The notes under the pieces were generated by a model, which saw only the letters and a list, made by a program, of their open reading frames with translations, ran no database searches and was not told the origin of the DNA. This document shows, piece by piece, positions 21,147-31,995 of a stretch of 64,000 bases of DNA. Origin of the DNA: Lithodes maja (taxonomy: Eukaryota > Arthropoda > Malacostraca > Decapoda > Lithodidae); the NCBI GenBank assembly GCA_037953745.1, contig JBAKBP010001619.1, positions 62,001 to 126,000 of the forward strand, in the 5' to 3' direction. A program made the translations under genes and the position numbers. Position 1 is the stretch's first letter. Each line of letters opens with the position of its first letter.

Positions 21147-22755
21147 ATGGACGCCGCTTGTAATGGTTGTTCACCCCTCCCACATTCAGTGATTATTGAC
21201 ACTACAGGGAACAATAGTGCAGCCCTTAAGGTTTTTACTGACCATGGTTGTTTGCCTACCTCTGTTTCCTGCAAACTCTGCTCAAACCCATGTTACTATT
21301 ATGAACCGTCAGACCAGTGGCGATGCGGTCATTATTGGTTTCTAAATAAAAATCCACTACTCGCCGTAACTGTGGTTTTCGCATTATCCACGGAAAAGGG
21401 ACATTTCTGGAAAATGTTCATCTTGAACCATGGCAAATTCTGGGATATATAAATTTATGGCTAAACAAAAACTTTGAGCACTGGGAGGCAATTATGAACT
21501 TGGGAATAACTTATACTACTAGTGTAGATTGGCGAAGTTTTTGTAGTGAGGTGACAAGTGCATGGTTTGACAATCAGCAGCCCATTGGGGGGCCAAATAT
21601 TGTTGTGGAGATAGATGAAACATTTATTACCAAGGCAAAGTTTCATGTGGGACGAGAACTGGCCAAGAAGCAGTACTGGTTGTTTGGGGGCATCGAGCGA
21701 GTGTCGGGGAAACGCTTTGTGGTACCGCTGATAGATGACAACTTCGACCCGCTCCCACGTAGCCGAGATGTTTTGCTCCCACTAATAAACAAATTTATTT
21801 TGCCCGGTTCCATTATTTACTCGGATTGCTGGAGGGCTTACAGCAGCATTGGTGAGCACGGGTATGAACACGGAACCGTCAACCACAAAGTCAACTTCAT
21901 CAACCCTGACAACAAACAAATTCACACGCAGACAGTCGAGTGCCTATGGAGAGATGTGAGTAGAGTGTATTAAGAAGCCTGGCATCCGTCCACATTTTTT
22001 ATAACAATACCTTGCAAGATATCTGTTTCTTAAGTCTTATAGCCACCGTAGAGCACTACACGCTTTTCTCATAGAGGCTGCTACCTTGTATCCTCCACAA
22101 GTAGAAAAATCTTCACCTCAGCCTCACGACCCGGACTCAGAAATTGACTTCCAAGAATCAGACTGTGACGATTTTTATGCTTTTGATGACCCATACCCTG
22201 CTCACGATCCTCAATCACAGACTCATCACGGTACTGCATCATCGTCACCAAGAACATCTTCACCTCCACTTCCGGGCCCCTCGACCTCTTCACCTACACG
22301 TCGAGTTAGACATCCATGAGGTCGACGTGGGAGACCTCGCCGAACACTTGAGCCTCCACACTCTCCCAACCCTCCACCTCAGCATCAACTCCCTCACCGT
22401 GAAGTTGACTTTCATGATTCACACCGTGCTACATCATCCTCTCCAAGCTCTCCCACTGCAAAATGCCCACGTCCTGACTCACCCCCCTCACTGCCCAGTA
22501 CATCCAGCTCTTTACCTCCACGTCCCTCGCCCTCTTCACTTCCACGTGCATCTCCCTCCACCTCTTCACCTCCACGTCCCTCGACTTGTTCGCCTCGACG
22601 TGCCTGCCTCTCTTCGACCTCTTCACCTACACGTACGGGTCCCTCCACCCATTCATCTACACGTGCAGGTCGCCTTGCAACACGTCGACGTGGCCGACCT
22701 CCTCGTCGAAAACGTACGCATCTCTTCCCCACCTACTCCCTCCACATCTCAATAA
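21147..22755 (+). pseudogene. Merlin-superfamily transposase with long P/S/R-rich tail, frameshifted
   Basis: A DDE transposase of the IS1016/Merlin kind that would cut and paste its own TIR element. The N-terminal piece (21147-21345) has a zinc-ribbon-like CKLCSNPCYYY...WRCG. After a shift near 21345 the frame runs into the catalytic core (21494-21973), with VVEIDETF (D41), IIYSDCWRAY (D111) and HTQTVECLWR (E149), numbered from 21494. A further shift near 21975 leads to the C-terminal block ending AATLYPPQ (22086). The tail is then acidic (22120-22210) and, past a stop at 22316, Pro/Ser/Arg-rich with two GRP-core AT-hook-like motifs (RRGRPRR near 22318-22340; RRRGRPPRRKR near 22685-22712). 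At least three disabling changes make it a pseudogene. Confidence 0.8.
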
Positions 22756-22789
22756 GGTATGTTATTACGCTTTCATATTTTCGCGGGTT

Positions 22790-23345
22790 TAAAAACGGCG
22801 ATAAAAAACGTATTTAAGCAAAACTTGGCTCGGGTTTTAAGGTATTTCAAAGGCCTAAAACCCAAGATTTCGAAAACCCGAGCCAAGTTTTGGCCAAAGC
22901 TGGCTCGGATTTTGCGAGTTTGTAGACACAAAAATAACAGAAACCTCATTTAGAAATTTGGCTCAGGTTTCCTGAAATTGCAATGAAAAAATATGCTTTT
23001 CACAGAAAAATACACCAACAATCTGTCAAAGATATCAAAGATGTCAAATAGCGGGGGTGTGGGGGCGGCAGCCCCCACCCATAATATTAGGATAGGTTAG
23101 GTAAGGTTGTTAGGTTAGGCTAATGTCCTTTCAAAGGGGTATAGGCTAGTAAACACTAGGATAGCTTAACATGAGCCAAAATTTGAAATTAGGTTACTGC
23201 AATTTGTTTACTCTTAAAACTCGCAAAATCCGAGCCAAGTTTTGCCAAAACCTGGCTCGGGTTTTCCAAAATTCGGGTTTTATGGCTTTGCAATTTCGGG
23301 AAACCTGAGCCAAATTTCTAAATGAGGTTACTGTAATTTGTTTGT
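22790..23345. repeat. TTGGCTCGGGTTTT units flanking a GC hairpin with TTAGG runs
   Basis: 22790-22990 repeats the 19430 unit in the same orientation; 23160-23345 carries the inverted version. Between them, 23045-23130 holds gcgggggtgtgggggcggca followed by gcccccaccc, then taggttaggtaaggttgtta. This hairpin-plus-TTAGG module recurs at 27563, 28645 and 30350 (same strand) and at 20360 and 28840 (opposite strand). Confidence 0.75.
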
Positions 23346-23700
23346 CTACTATCTATCTATCTATCTATATGCTCAGGCCCAATCCCCAGTTTGGGGGTAG
23401 CCGACTCAAGACAGAGCAAGAACAGGGAAAACACAAAAACAACATAAAACAAATAACACAGATAAAAAGCACAAACTCACACACATCCAGGTCACCCAGG
23501 AGAAGACCCAGAGACCAGGGTCACCAAGGTCGCTCCAGCACTCCCCCGGCCCCCGACCACCCGGAGAGGTTCCGATCTCGGCAGGCAGACATGCAGCGGA
23601 GCCAAAGCCACAAGCCCTCCCACCACACTTCCAGGCGCACCCTTCATATTAATCGTCTCCCCGGGCCAGGCGCCTGATGGACTATTATCTAGTCCAACTT
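23346..23700 (-). repeat. Possible 3' end of an RTE-type element or SINE ending in (ATCT)n
   Basis: Minus-strand sequence ends ggggattgggcctgagc and then ATAG/ATCT units at 23346-23367, the same kind of short-tandem tail as the RTE at 13.5 kb. The body to about 23700 is GC-rich and non-coding. Classification is a guess from the tail. Confidence 0.35.
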
Positions 23701-24183
23701 GCGCCCGACCCCTTACTCCAAATGATCACGTGTTCACTCAACTATTCACAAGCATTCCCTTTCTTACACAGTCTCTCCATCTCAATGGGCTCAAAATCTC
23801 AAATCGAGCGTCCTGGGTAAACAAACCGCGACGATCCGAAGCGACGACGGACTCCCCCCCCCCGCCGCCGATTTTCGGCACAAACGCGCTGTTTTATTCT
23901 CGTCGAAAACCACATTTAAAAAGTTATTATATCGTTTTCAATACCATTACCGGACCAGAAAAAGGTGTAGCTTGGTGTTGGATGCGTGGAAACCGAAAAC
24001 AAATATGTATTAAATCCTCGGTGGTACCTGTCAAATAGGTGTCCAGTAACTAAAATCGTACCAAGTCTTCATTATGGAGTTTAATCGATATTTACACCCT
24101 GCTGGCAACATACTGTAGATGATTAATTCAATAAGTCTCTGAATGACAAATATCTAATGCTAATGTACGACAGGTTGGGAGAG

Positions 24184-24265
24184 AGGTATCCTGACCAGGA
24201 TTCGAACCCACTCACTCCAGGTATATTTGAGAGTCGGGCACCTTAACTACATGGCCATGGGCGGA
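24184..24265 (-). repeat. tRNA-like SINE head
   Basis: The minus strand reads ccatgtagttaaggtgcccg (A-box-like) and, about 35 bp later, gggttcgaatcctgg (B-box). The spacing fits an internal RNA polymerase III promoter, but arms do not pair well enough for a functional tRNA, so this is likely a SINE head. Confidence 0.6.
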
Positions 24266-24541
24266 TATAAGGAAAGCAACCTTGGTGCTTATTTGAAGAA
24301 CCAGGTTATAGTCTTGTGGGAATTATTCTATAATTGCACCTATACGAGCTAAACAAATTATAGTCAATTTAAAGATGATGTAATTAAATTGCTAAAAAAT
24401 CGTTTAGATTGTTTTTATGTAGTTTAGAGTTGTGTAAGGGTGTTTTGATGTGTGAAAATAGGCGTAAATGCATATTTACCCATTAAACAACAATCTAAAA
24501 ACACGTCCCTTCACTCGCGAAAAATAAGATAATATTCAAAG

Positions 24542-27412
24542 ACAGTAGTATTTACCTAATTGTAGTTTACAGGAGTTGAGCTAAGCTCGTGTTGTCCCGT
24601 CTCTCAGTCTACTTTTTATCCAATTTTTTCTTGAAAATATGGATGTTCCTTGCCCCTACCACCTCCTCCTCCAGCCCATTCCATTTGTCAATACATCTAT
24701 AGGGGAAGCTAAACTTCCTGATATCGTTCTTGCAGGTAGGTCTTTTTACTTTGTAGCTGTGGCCTCTAGTTATTCCTGTATCCATAATTAATATATCCTC
24801 CCTATCCAGCCTCTCCAGCCCCCGGGCACATTTGTACATCATTATCATGTCTCCCCTCTCTCTCCTCTCTTTTAGACTCGGTAGATTTAATTTGTCTAGC
24901 CTCCCTTCATATGGCAGTTCTCTGAGACTTGGAACCAATCTAGTGACTGCTCTCTGGATTCTTTCTAACTTGTGAATATGCTTCTTTAGATGCAGGGACC
25001 ACACCACTGCTGCATACTCCAATCTTGGTCTAATCATACTCTTCATAATTTTCGCTACCATGGTCTCATCCAAGTAGTTCAGAGCAACTTTCATATTCCC
25101 GGCCATTGCATACATTCCGCTAAAGAGCTTGTTAATATGTTTCTCTGGCGACAAATTATCTTGTATAATCAACCCTAAATCTTTTTCTTTTTCGGCCTTG
25201 CTAATTATATTATCTCCCATCCTGTACTCCCAATTTGGTCTATTCACACTTCTTCCCATATTTAACACATGGCATTTACTTATATTAAATTTCATTTTCC
25301 ACTTGGTGCTCCATTCGTATATTTTATCTAAATCCCCTTGCAGCTCCTCACAACTACTTTTATTTGTTATTTGTCTCATAATTTTTACGTCATCTGCAAA
25401 CATTGACATGTAAGAGTTTATGCCTATCGGCAGGTCATTCACGTACATAAGGAACATGAGAGGTGCCAACACAGATCCCTGCGGCACACCACTCTCAACT
25501 TTCCGCCACGATGAGTAAGTTCCTCTAATGTTGGTCCTCATTTCCCTATCCGTTAAATAACTCTCCATCCATTTCAGCAAACTCCCCCTGACACATCCTA
25601 GCATCTCAAGCTTAGATAACAATCTCTTATGTGGTACCTTATCGAATGCTTTGGAAAGGTCTAAGTAGACGCAGTCCACCCATCCGCCTTTTTCTTGGAG
25701 TACATTTATCACCCTACTGTAATAACATAGCAAACTGGTAACACAAGATGTCCCTTCTCTGAATCCAAATTGCTTTGGGGTTATTATCTTCTTTCTCTCC
25801 AACATTTTCATCCATCTCTTCCTAATTAGCTTTTCACAAATCTTGCATACAATACTAGTAAGTGAAACTGGTCTATAGTTTAGAGGGTCCTCAGGGTTTC
25901 CATTCTTGTATATCGGAATGATATTAGCTCTTTTCCATTCAACAGGAACCTGTCCTTTATCTAAGGAAGCTTGAATTATGTCCCTCACTGGCTCTACTAA
26001 TTGTTCTGCACACTCCTTTAAAACCCAGGCAGACACTTCATCTGGTCCCATAGCTTTCCTTACTTCAAGTCCTCTCATCGCAGATAACAGCTCATCTCTA
26101 GTTATTTCAATCTTACTAAGACCACTCTCCAGTACTCCCGCCTGTGGTTCGTCAAAACCTTCCTCTCTAGTAAAAACTGACCCCAATTTGTTATTCATTA
26201 CCTCACACATGTCCGATACATTTTCATACGTCCTAGCATCAACTCTTAATTTAGTAATTTGTTTCTTTACCTTCAACTTACTGTTTATATATTTATAAAA
26301 TAATCTAGGGTCACTTTCACATTTATTTACTATGTTCTTCTCATAGTTCATTTTAACTTGCCTAATTATGTTAACATATCTATTCCTCTCCTGTTTATAT
26401 TTATTCTGATTACTCTCAGTGTTCCTTCTTCTTAATCTAGCCCAAGCTGCATCACGCCTACCTAAAGCTCTTTTGCATTTCAAATTAAACCAATCTTTCT
26501 GCTTAGTAAAATTTCCAGTTTTATATCTTGGGACAAACATATTGGTTCCCACTCTATAAATTTTGAGGAATCTACTATATTTACCTTGTACGTCCCGTTC
26601 CTTCAAAATAAGATCCCAATCTACTCCCTCTAAATATCTTTTCAAGGATACATAATCAGCTTTACTATAATTTAATCTGTCATTTATGTAGCTATTGTCT
26701 AATCTATTGGCATTACTCGAGGTCAACTTCCATTTTAGTAATAGGTGATCACTTTTACCTACAGGACATAGATAGTTTATATCACTAATTTCGTGAGGAT
26801 CTTTTGTAAAAATCAGATCGAGTTTAGAAGGTTCGTTATTACCCCTCATTCTTGTATTTTCCTTCACATGTTGTGCAAGTACATTTTCCGTAACCAACTC
26901 CACTAGCCGACTTCCCCAAGATCTCTGATTTGGCCCTGCATCTCCCGATTCCCAATCAACCTCACTACAGTTGAAATCTCCTACCAAGATCAATCGATTC
27001 TTCCTTAAAAGCAATCTTCTCAACGACTGAATCATATCCTCTACCATCTCCTCAAACTCCAACTCCCTCCATGCTCTGGTCTTTGGTGGCATGTAAGCTA
27101 CTGCTATGTCTAGCTTTTTTCCTTCTATATCATTGAGTTCAACTGCCATTATTTCTGCCTTGTCATTATTTAACTCCACGTGCTTTGCTGTCATAGGGTT
27201 CTTAACTAATACTGCCACTCCACCTCCCCTTTTACCCTTTCTATCATTTCTCCATATATTATATCCTTCACTAAACACTATGTTGCTGTCAAAATCCTGG
27301 TTCAGCTTTGTCTCTGTCAAACAGACTATCTGTGGTTGATCTTTTCTTAATATATTATCTAACTCTACCTTTTTACTATTTATTCCATCTATATTAGTGT
27401 AGTAGCACAGTA
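24542..27412 (-). mobile_element. CR1-like LINE with 6-bp target duplication
   Basis: The LINE (24548-27406) is bracketed by acagta at 24542-24547 and 27407-27412. The flanks (gataatattcaaagacagta and tgcgacgttatgag) match the uninterrupted sequence at 20540-20585 (gataatattcaagg, cattatgagaaac), which is an empty target. The element is 5'-truncated, as its coding frame is open at the junction without an ATG and no ORF1 is present. Confidence 0.85.
24609..27406 (-). CDS. CR1-like LINE ORF2: endonuclease and reverse transcriptase (5'-truncated)
   Basis: More than 930 codons without a stop. The frame enters at the 5' junction within the endonuclease (NIDGINSKKVELDNIL) and passes through CLTETKLNQDF, LILVGDFNCSEVDW, SKLDLIFTKD and GKSDHLLLKW. 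RT follows: RANIIPIYKNGNPEDPLNYR, QFGFREGTSC, VYLDLSKAFDKVPH, SGVPQGSVLAPLMF and SMFADDVKIM with the catalytic Asp pair. The C-terminal helical block ends FKKKLDKK at 24609. The protein nicks the target and primes cDNA synthesis from LINE RNA. No ATG lies at the 5' junction (the first usable codon is internal), consistent with truncation. The intact frame implies recent insertion. Confidence 0.9.
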
Positions 27413-27562
27413 TGCGACGTTATGAGAAACAATTTATTAGGGAAAATAGGCACCAATAGATTCGCCATATTTTTCTCCATATAGTCCGCATGGAGGATTT
27501 TCGTTATCAACAAATTGAAAATACCCACTTCACAGACAAATGCACCAAAAATTTAAGTCAAA

Positions 27563-27840
27563 GCGGGGTTGTGGGGGCGGCAGCCCCCACCTATAATACT
27601 AGGTTAGGTTAGGCTAATGTCCTTTCAAAGGGGTATAGGGTAGTAAACACTAGGATAGCCTATACCCGGTCAGAGGTAAGAAGAAGAAGAAGAGTCCTGC
27701 AGTAGTCTCCTTGAATGCTACCAAAAATAACTATTTGGCCATAACCGTTTGCCGTTGGATACAGTATATGTAGAGGGGGGGGGGGGGGAAGCCCCCCCCT
27801 CACCACCCCCCCCCCCCCAAGATTTATTGAAATAGTCATA
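27563..27840. repeat. GC hairpin/TTAGG module and poly-G/poly-C hairpin
   Basis: 27563-27660 repeats the 23045-23180 module. 27774-27830 is a long G run, aagcccccccctcacca and a long C run. Its left flank (ccgtttgccgttggatac) is the inverse of 18728-18750. Confidence 0.75.
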
Positions 27841-28104
27841 TAATTAAACAGTAGGGGGCAAAAAACAAATTTTCCCCAACGCTTCTTCTTCTTCTTCGCG
27901 GCGGATGTAAACAAAGCCACCCGCCTCTTGCGACGTAGGCGATATAGAGGATATTTTGTTTTTTTCAGGATCAGTAATAAATTTTTACACGCATTTAGAC
28001 ACATATAGGAATGAAATACATGGTATAAGAAACTTGTAGGCCATGATAAAATCGATGTATGAATTTAATTACATCTTTATATTGTCCCAAATTATTATTG
28101 TATT

Positions 28105-28510
28105 TGGTCAATATTTACGAGTCACACCACAGCTGGAATCTCATTTCTAATGGTAGTTTTGGGTTCCTATCATTATATGTTTCATTGCTATATGCTTTTT
28201 ATCCACCGGAATTTTGTTTTTATTTTTTTTATTTTTTTTTTACTTTTTTTTTTTTTTAGCATTAACCTAACCTAAAAACCTAACCTAACCTAACCTAAAT
28301 GTATTTGGGGGCTGTTAGGTTAGGTTAGGTTTTTTGGTTAGGTTAATGCTAAAAAAAAAAGAAAAAGAAAAAAAAAGATTTTCCGGTGGATAAAAAGTAT
28401 ATAGCAATGAAGCATAGAATGATAGGAACCCAAAACTACCGTTAAAAATGAGATCCCAGCTGTGGTGTGACTCGTAAATATTGACCTTGTATTTAACAGG
28501 AAGGTATGAC
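28105..28510. repeat. Long palindrome with TTAGG-repeat core
   Basis: The left arm (from ggtcaatatttacgagtcac at about 28109 to aacctaacctaacctaa at 28300) is the near-perfect reverse complement of the right arm (28313-28491). The short loop around 28300-28315 is flanked by CCTAA and TTAGG runs. Each arm also includes ttttatccaccgg and a T/A-rich run. It is a fold-back structure without coding capacity. Part of the right flank (28497-28570) recurs inverted at 32215-32305. Confidence 0.85.
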
Positions 28511-29090
28511 GAAGTAAGTGATGTGGTATAGGTGGCAATATGCGGAAATGGATTATAAGGGCATTCAGCCCCCTCTGACCCCCTTACGAAAATCTACGGT
28601 TACTCACTCCATCCCAACTGGATTTCTACCGGTTTACCCAACCAGCGGGGGTGTGGGGGCAGCAGCCCCCACCCATAATACTAGGATAGGTTAGGTAAGG
28701 TTGTTAGGTTAGGCTAATGTCTCTGAAACATTGTAAAATCCGGAAAAATGTTATTTTAATACCACAAACCTATTTTCCCCATTAGGACTATTGATCGATG
28801 TTGAGACACGCCCCCGATAGTGATTTGAAAAGACATTAGCCTAACCTAACAACCTTACCTAACCTAACCTAGTATTATGGGTGGGGGATGCTGCCCCCAC
28901 ACCCCCGCTGGTTGAGTACTTGGTAAAAAAAAAAAAAAAATTGGCTGTCTATTATACGAAGGTGAAAGAAATTCGATGAAGTCTACGGTGTTTACTCTGC
29001 AATCTTCAGCCTTGATTATACATTGATAACGGGTTAAGTACTGTATTGACAACCTTGTTACGAAAATTAAATTTGGTCAATATACAGGAG
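28511..29090. repeat. Two opposed GC hairpin/TTAGG modules
   Basis: 28645-28725 (plus) and 28840-28915 (minus) are inverted copies of the module at 23045 and 20360, separated by an acacgcccccgatagtg segment also seen at 19140 and 19365. No gene is present. Confidence 0.7.
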
Positions 29091-29100
29091 GCGCTGCAAA

Positions 29101-29880
29101 ATTCAGTATAACTCCATTTATTGGTCACCAATTATTTTGACATATTTGAAGACAGATATGGAATCTATATGCTCTAAGCATCATATTAAAATTAGTTTCA
29201 ACCCTCGGCAAAACCTATTAAAAAAAACGGTAACATGTCTAACTACCGTAAAACGGTTGTCTCTCTCTCTCTCTTATAGACGGCGCGGCTTTCAGCGACG
29301 CCATTTTTTCGTGAACTGGAGAGCTTTATCCTTCAACTTTTGTAATACTATCACGCCATCTGCCAATCCTCATTGGAAATACTGAGTTTCATTTCCTAAC
29401 TCCTGCGCAATACGTCACGAGACACTTCTGGATTCTTATTGGGTTTTTTTTCTGACCACGTCATTAAACTAATAGATTCCGTCACGCATACAACCAGCAA
29501 CCTATCAGGTGAGTTTATTGACCTTGATTATGTCATTGCACTGAACCAATCACAGATACACACCTTCATTTAAGTCTCTCCTCACTTTAGTCATGGACGC
29601 CACTTGTAATGGTTGTTCACCCCTCCCACATTCAGTGATTATTGACACTACAAGGAACAATAGTGCAGCCCTTAAGGTTTTTACTGACCATGGTTGTTTG
29701 CCTACCTCTGTTTCCTGCAAACTCTGCTCAAACGAATGTTACTATTATGAACCGGCAGACCAGTGGCGATGCGGTCATTATTGGTTTTGAAATAAAACCA
29801 CTACTCGTCGTAACTCCTCGTCGAAAACGTGGACGCATCTCTTCCCCACCTACTCCCTCCACATCTCAATAAGGTATGCA
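29101..29880 (+). pseudogene. Internally deleted Merlin derivative
   Basis: 29101-29785 matches 20658-21345, including the first Merlin exon-like piece with CKLCSNECYYY...WRCG. The sequence then jumps from ccactactcgtcgtaa to cctcgtcgaaaacgtggacg, which is the very end of the Merlin frame (22703-22755), skipping about 1.3 kb with the whole DDE core. Short homology (ctcgtcg/ctcgccg) lies at the breakpoint. The final codons retain RRKRGRISSPPTPSTSQ and a stop, one Gly codon more intact than in the 21-kb copy. It can only move with a transposase supplied in trans. Confidence 0.8.
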
Positions 29881-30139
29881 ATTACGCTTTCATATTTTCT
29901 CGGGTTTAAAAACGGCGAAAACAAAATTATGTAAGCAAAACTTGGCTCGTGTTTTAAGGTATTTCCGTAATTGTTTAATCGAAGTCCTCTTTTTTTTTCT
30001 AGTTATTAAAAACGTATTCTATGGTGTATTATATGATATATAGAAGCAATAGAACTGTTCAAATGACCTGGGAAGTGTATATTAAACCAAATACAAAACT
30101 TTGAATAATGAGGTAAGAGATATGTGTTTTTTATCACTT

Positions 30140-30475
30140 TTCATCCCAAGACCAGTGGGGGTCTGGGGGCAGCAGCCCCCAGGATACCTTAGGTTAGGTT
30201 AGGTTAGGTTAATGACCAGCTATGTAAATACAGTAGTGAACATTTGGTTTAGTCTGTGCTCAAAAATCCATTTTCTTTAGCAGGCCATACACTAAACAAT
30301 TACCCCCTTTTCACAGACAAATACACAAACAATCTGTCAAAGATGCAAATAGCGGGGGTGTGGGGGCGGCAGCCCCCACCCATAATACTAGGATAGGTTA
30401 GGTAAGGTTGTTAGGTTAGGCTAATGTCCTTTCAAAGGGGTATAGGCTTGTAAACACTATGATAGCTTAACATGA
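30140..30475. repeat. GC hairpin/TTAGG modules upstream of the array
   Basis: Two further copies of the hairpin module at 30150-30215 and 30345-30475, the second closely matching 23040-23180. Confidence 0.75.
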
Positions 30476-30504
30476 GCCAAAAATCGAAATTAGGTTAGTG
30501 TAAT

Positions 30505-31030
30505 TTGTTTACTCTTAAAACTCGCAAAATCAGAGCCAACTTTTCCCAAAACTTGGCTCGGGTTTCCAATATTCGGGTTTTATGGCTTTGCAATTTCGGG
30601 AAACCTGAGCCAAATTTCTAAATGAGGTTACTGTCATTTGTTTGTCTACAAACTCGCAAAATCCGAGCCAGCTTTGGCCAAAACCTGGCTCGGGTTTTCC
30701 AAAATTCGGGTTTTATGGCTTTGCAATTTTGGGAAACCTGAGCCAAATTTCTAAATGAGGTTACTGTCATTTGTTTGTTTACAAACTCGCAAAATCCGAG
30801 CCAGCTTTGGCCAAAAGCTGGCTCGGGTTTTCCAAAATTCGGGTTTTATGGGTTTGCAATTTTGGGAAACCTGAGCCAAATTTCTAAATGAGGTTACTGT
30901 CATTTTGTTGTCTACAAACTCGCAAAATCCGAGCCAGCTTTGGCCAAAACTTGGCTCGGGTTTTCGAAATATTGGGTTTTAGGCCTTTGAAATACCTTCA
31001 AACCCGAGCCAAGTTTTGCTTGAATAAGTT
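30505..31030. repeat. About 130-bp tandem array (four units)
   Basis: Units start with aaactcgcaaaatccgagcc near 30520, 30651, 30784 and 30918. Each holds ggctcgggttttccaaaatt and cctgagccaaatttctaaat. The last unit switches to the cgagccaagttttgcttgaa variant and matches 19430-19560 inverted. Each unit is partly self-complementary. Confidence 0.9.
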
Positions 31031-31079
31031 TGTATCGCCGTTTTACGCATTTAACCCCTCATTTTCCCTGTACTTCATA

Positions 31080-31250
31080 GCCCGGTAAATCTACAGTTAT
31101 ACGGTAAATCTACAGTTATACTACCCCTCCCCCACTACCCACCACCACCTCCCCCCTTCAAAACACGCCTTTTAGCGTGTTTTTGGATGGTTCAGCAGAC
31201 GCGGAAACTGGAAAAAAACTTATTTTGATAAAAAATTATCACCAACCAGA
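31080..31250. repeat. Inverted counterpart of 18480-18625
   Basis: Shares, in reverse complement, the gggaggggtagtatacctgt, gtgtttttggatggttc and cgcggaaact blocks with the left mosaic, supporting a large inverted structure spanning about 18.5-31.2 kb. Confidence 0.7.
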
Positions 31251-31299
31251 TACGAGTTTTTCAGGTAATTTGTTCTTGTTTTTAATTTTTTCTTTTATA

Positions 31300-31995
31300 T
31301 ACAGTGTTGTTTAATACCGAGGACCGTCGCATTTTAGTATTTTTAAAATTAGCCTAACCTAACCTAACTTAACCTAACCTAACCGAAAAGTAACCTGTCT
31401 CCGCGACGGTCTAAACTCCCCCTCACGTTCCCTGTTTATGGGTGCGCGACGGTCTAAACCCGGCTCACGTTCCCTGTTTATGAGTTTGCGAAGGTTTGTA
31501 ATACTTCAATGTATCTATTTCAAGTCAAATATACATTTCCGCGCATCATCAAACCATACTAAGTCTACTACTAATAATATTAACCCATTAGTACTAACAG
31601 AATAGCCACAAAATAGGGGTAGTATAACTGTAGATTTATCTTATTTTTTTATTTGATATACAGTGTTGTTTAATACTAAGGACCGTCGCATTTTAGTATT
31701 TTTAACATTAGCCTAACCTAACCTAACCTAACTTAACCTAACCTAACCGAAAAGTAACCTGTTTCCGCGACGGTCTAAACTCCCCCACACGTTCCCTGTT
31801 TATGGGTGCGCGACGGTCTAAACCCTGCTCACGTTCCCTGTTTATGGGTTTGCAATACTTCAATGTATCTATTTCAAGTCAAATATACATTTCCGCGCAT
31901 CATCAAACCATACTAAGTCTACTACTAATATTAACCCATTAGTACCAACAGAATAGCGACAAAATAGGGGTAGTATAACTGTAGATTTATCGCTA
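31300..31995. repeat. Two-copy direct repeat of about 350 bp with CCTAA runs
   Basis: The segment starting atacagtgttgtttaatacc (31311) recurs at about 31660. Both contain ggaccgtcgcattttagtat, a cctaacctaacc run, two cgcgacggtctaaac motifs, and gggtagtataactgtagatt. The copies differ by a few substitutions and a short indel. Confidence 0.9.

Noticed and set aside
22412..22732. Minus-strand Arg/Glu-rich frames over 22.4-22.7 kb
   Set aside because: Antisense of the low-complexity Merlin tail.
28262..28345. A true telomere end
   Set aside because: The TTAGG runs are very short, face each other in a palindrome and continue into repeats on both sides.
30505..31030. CRISPR-like array (regular repeats)
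   Set aside because: Units are contiguous with no unique spacers, in a eukaryotic repeat context, and no cas genes are present.
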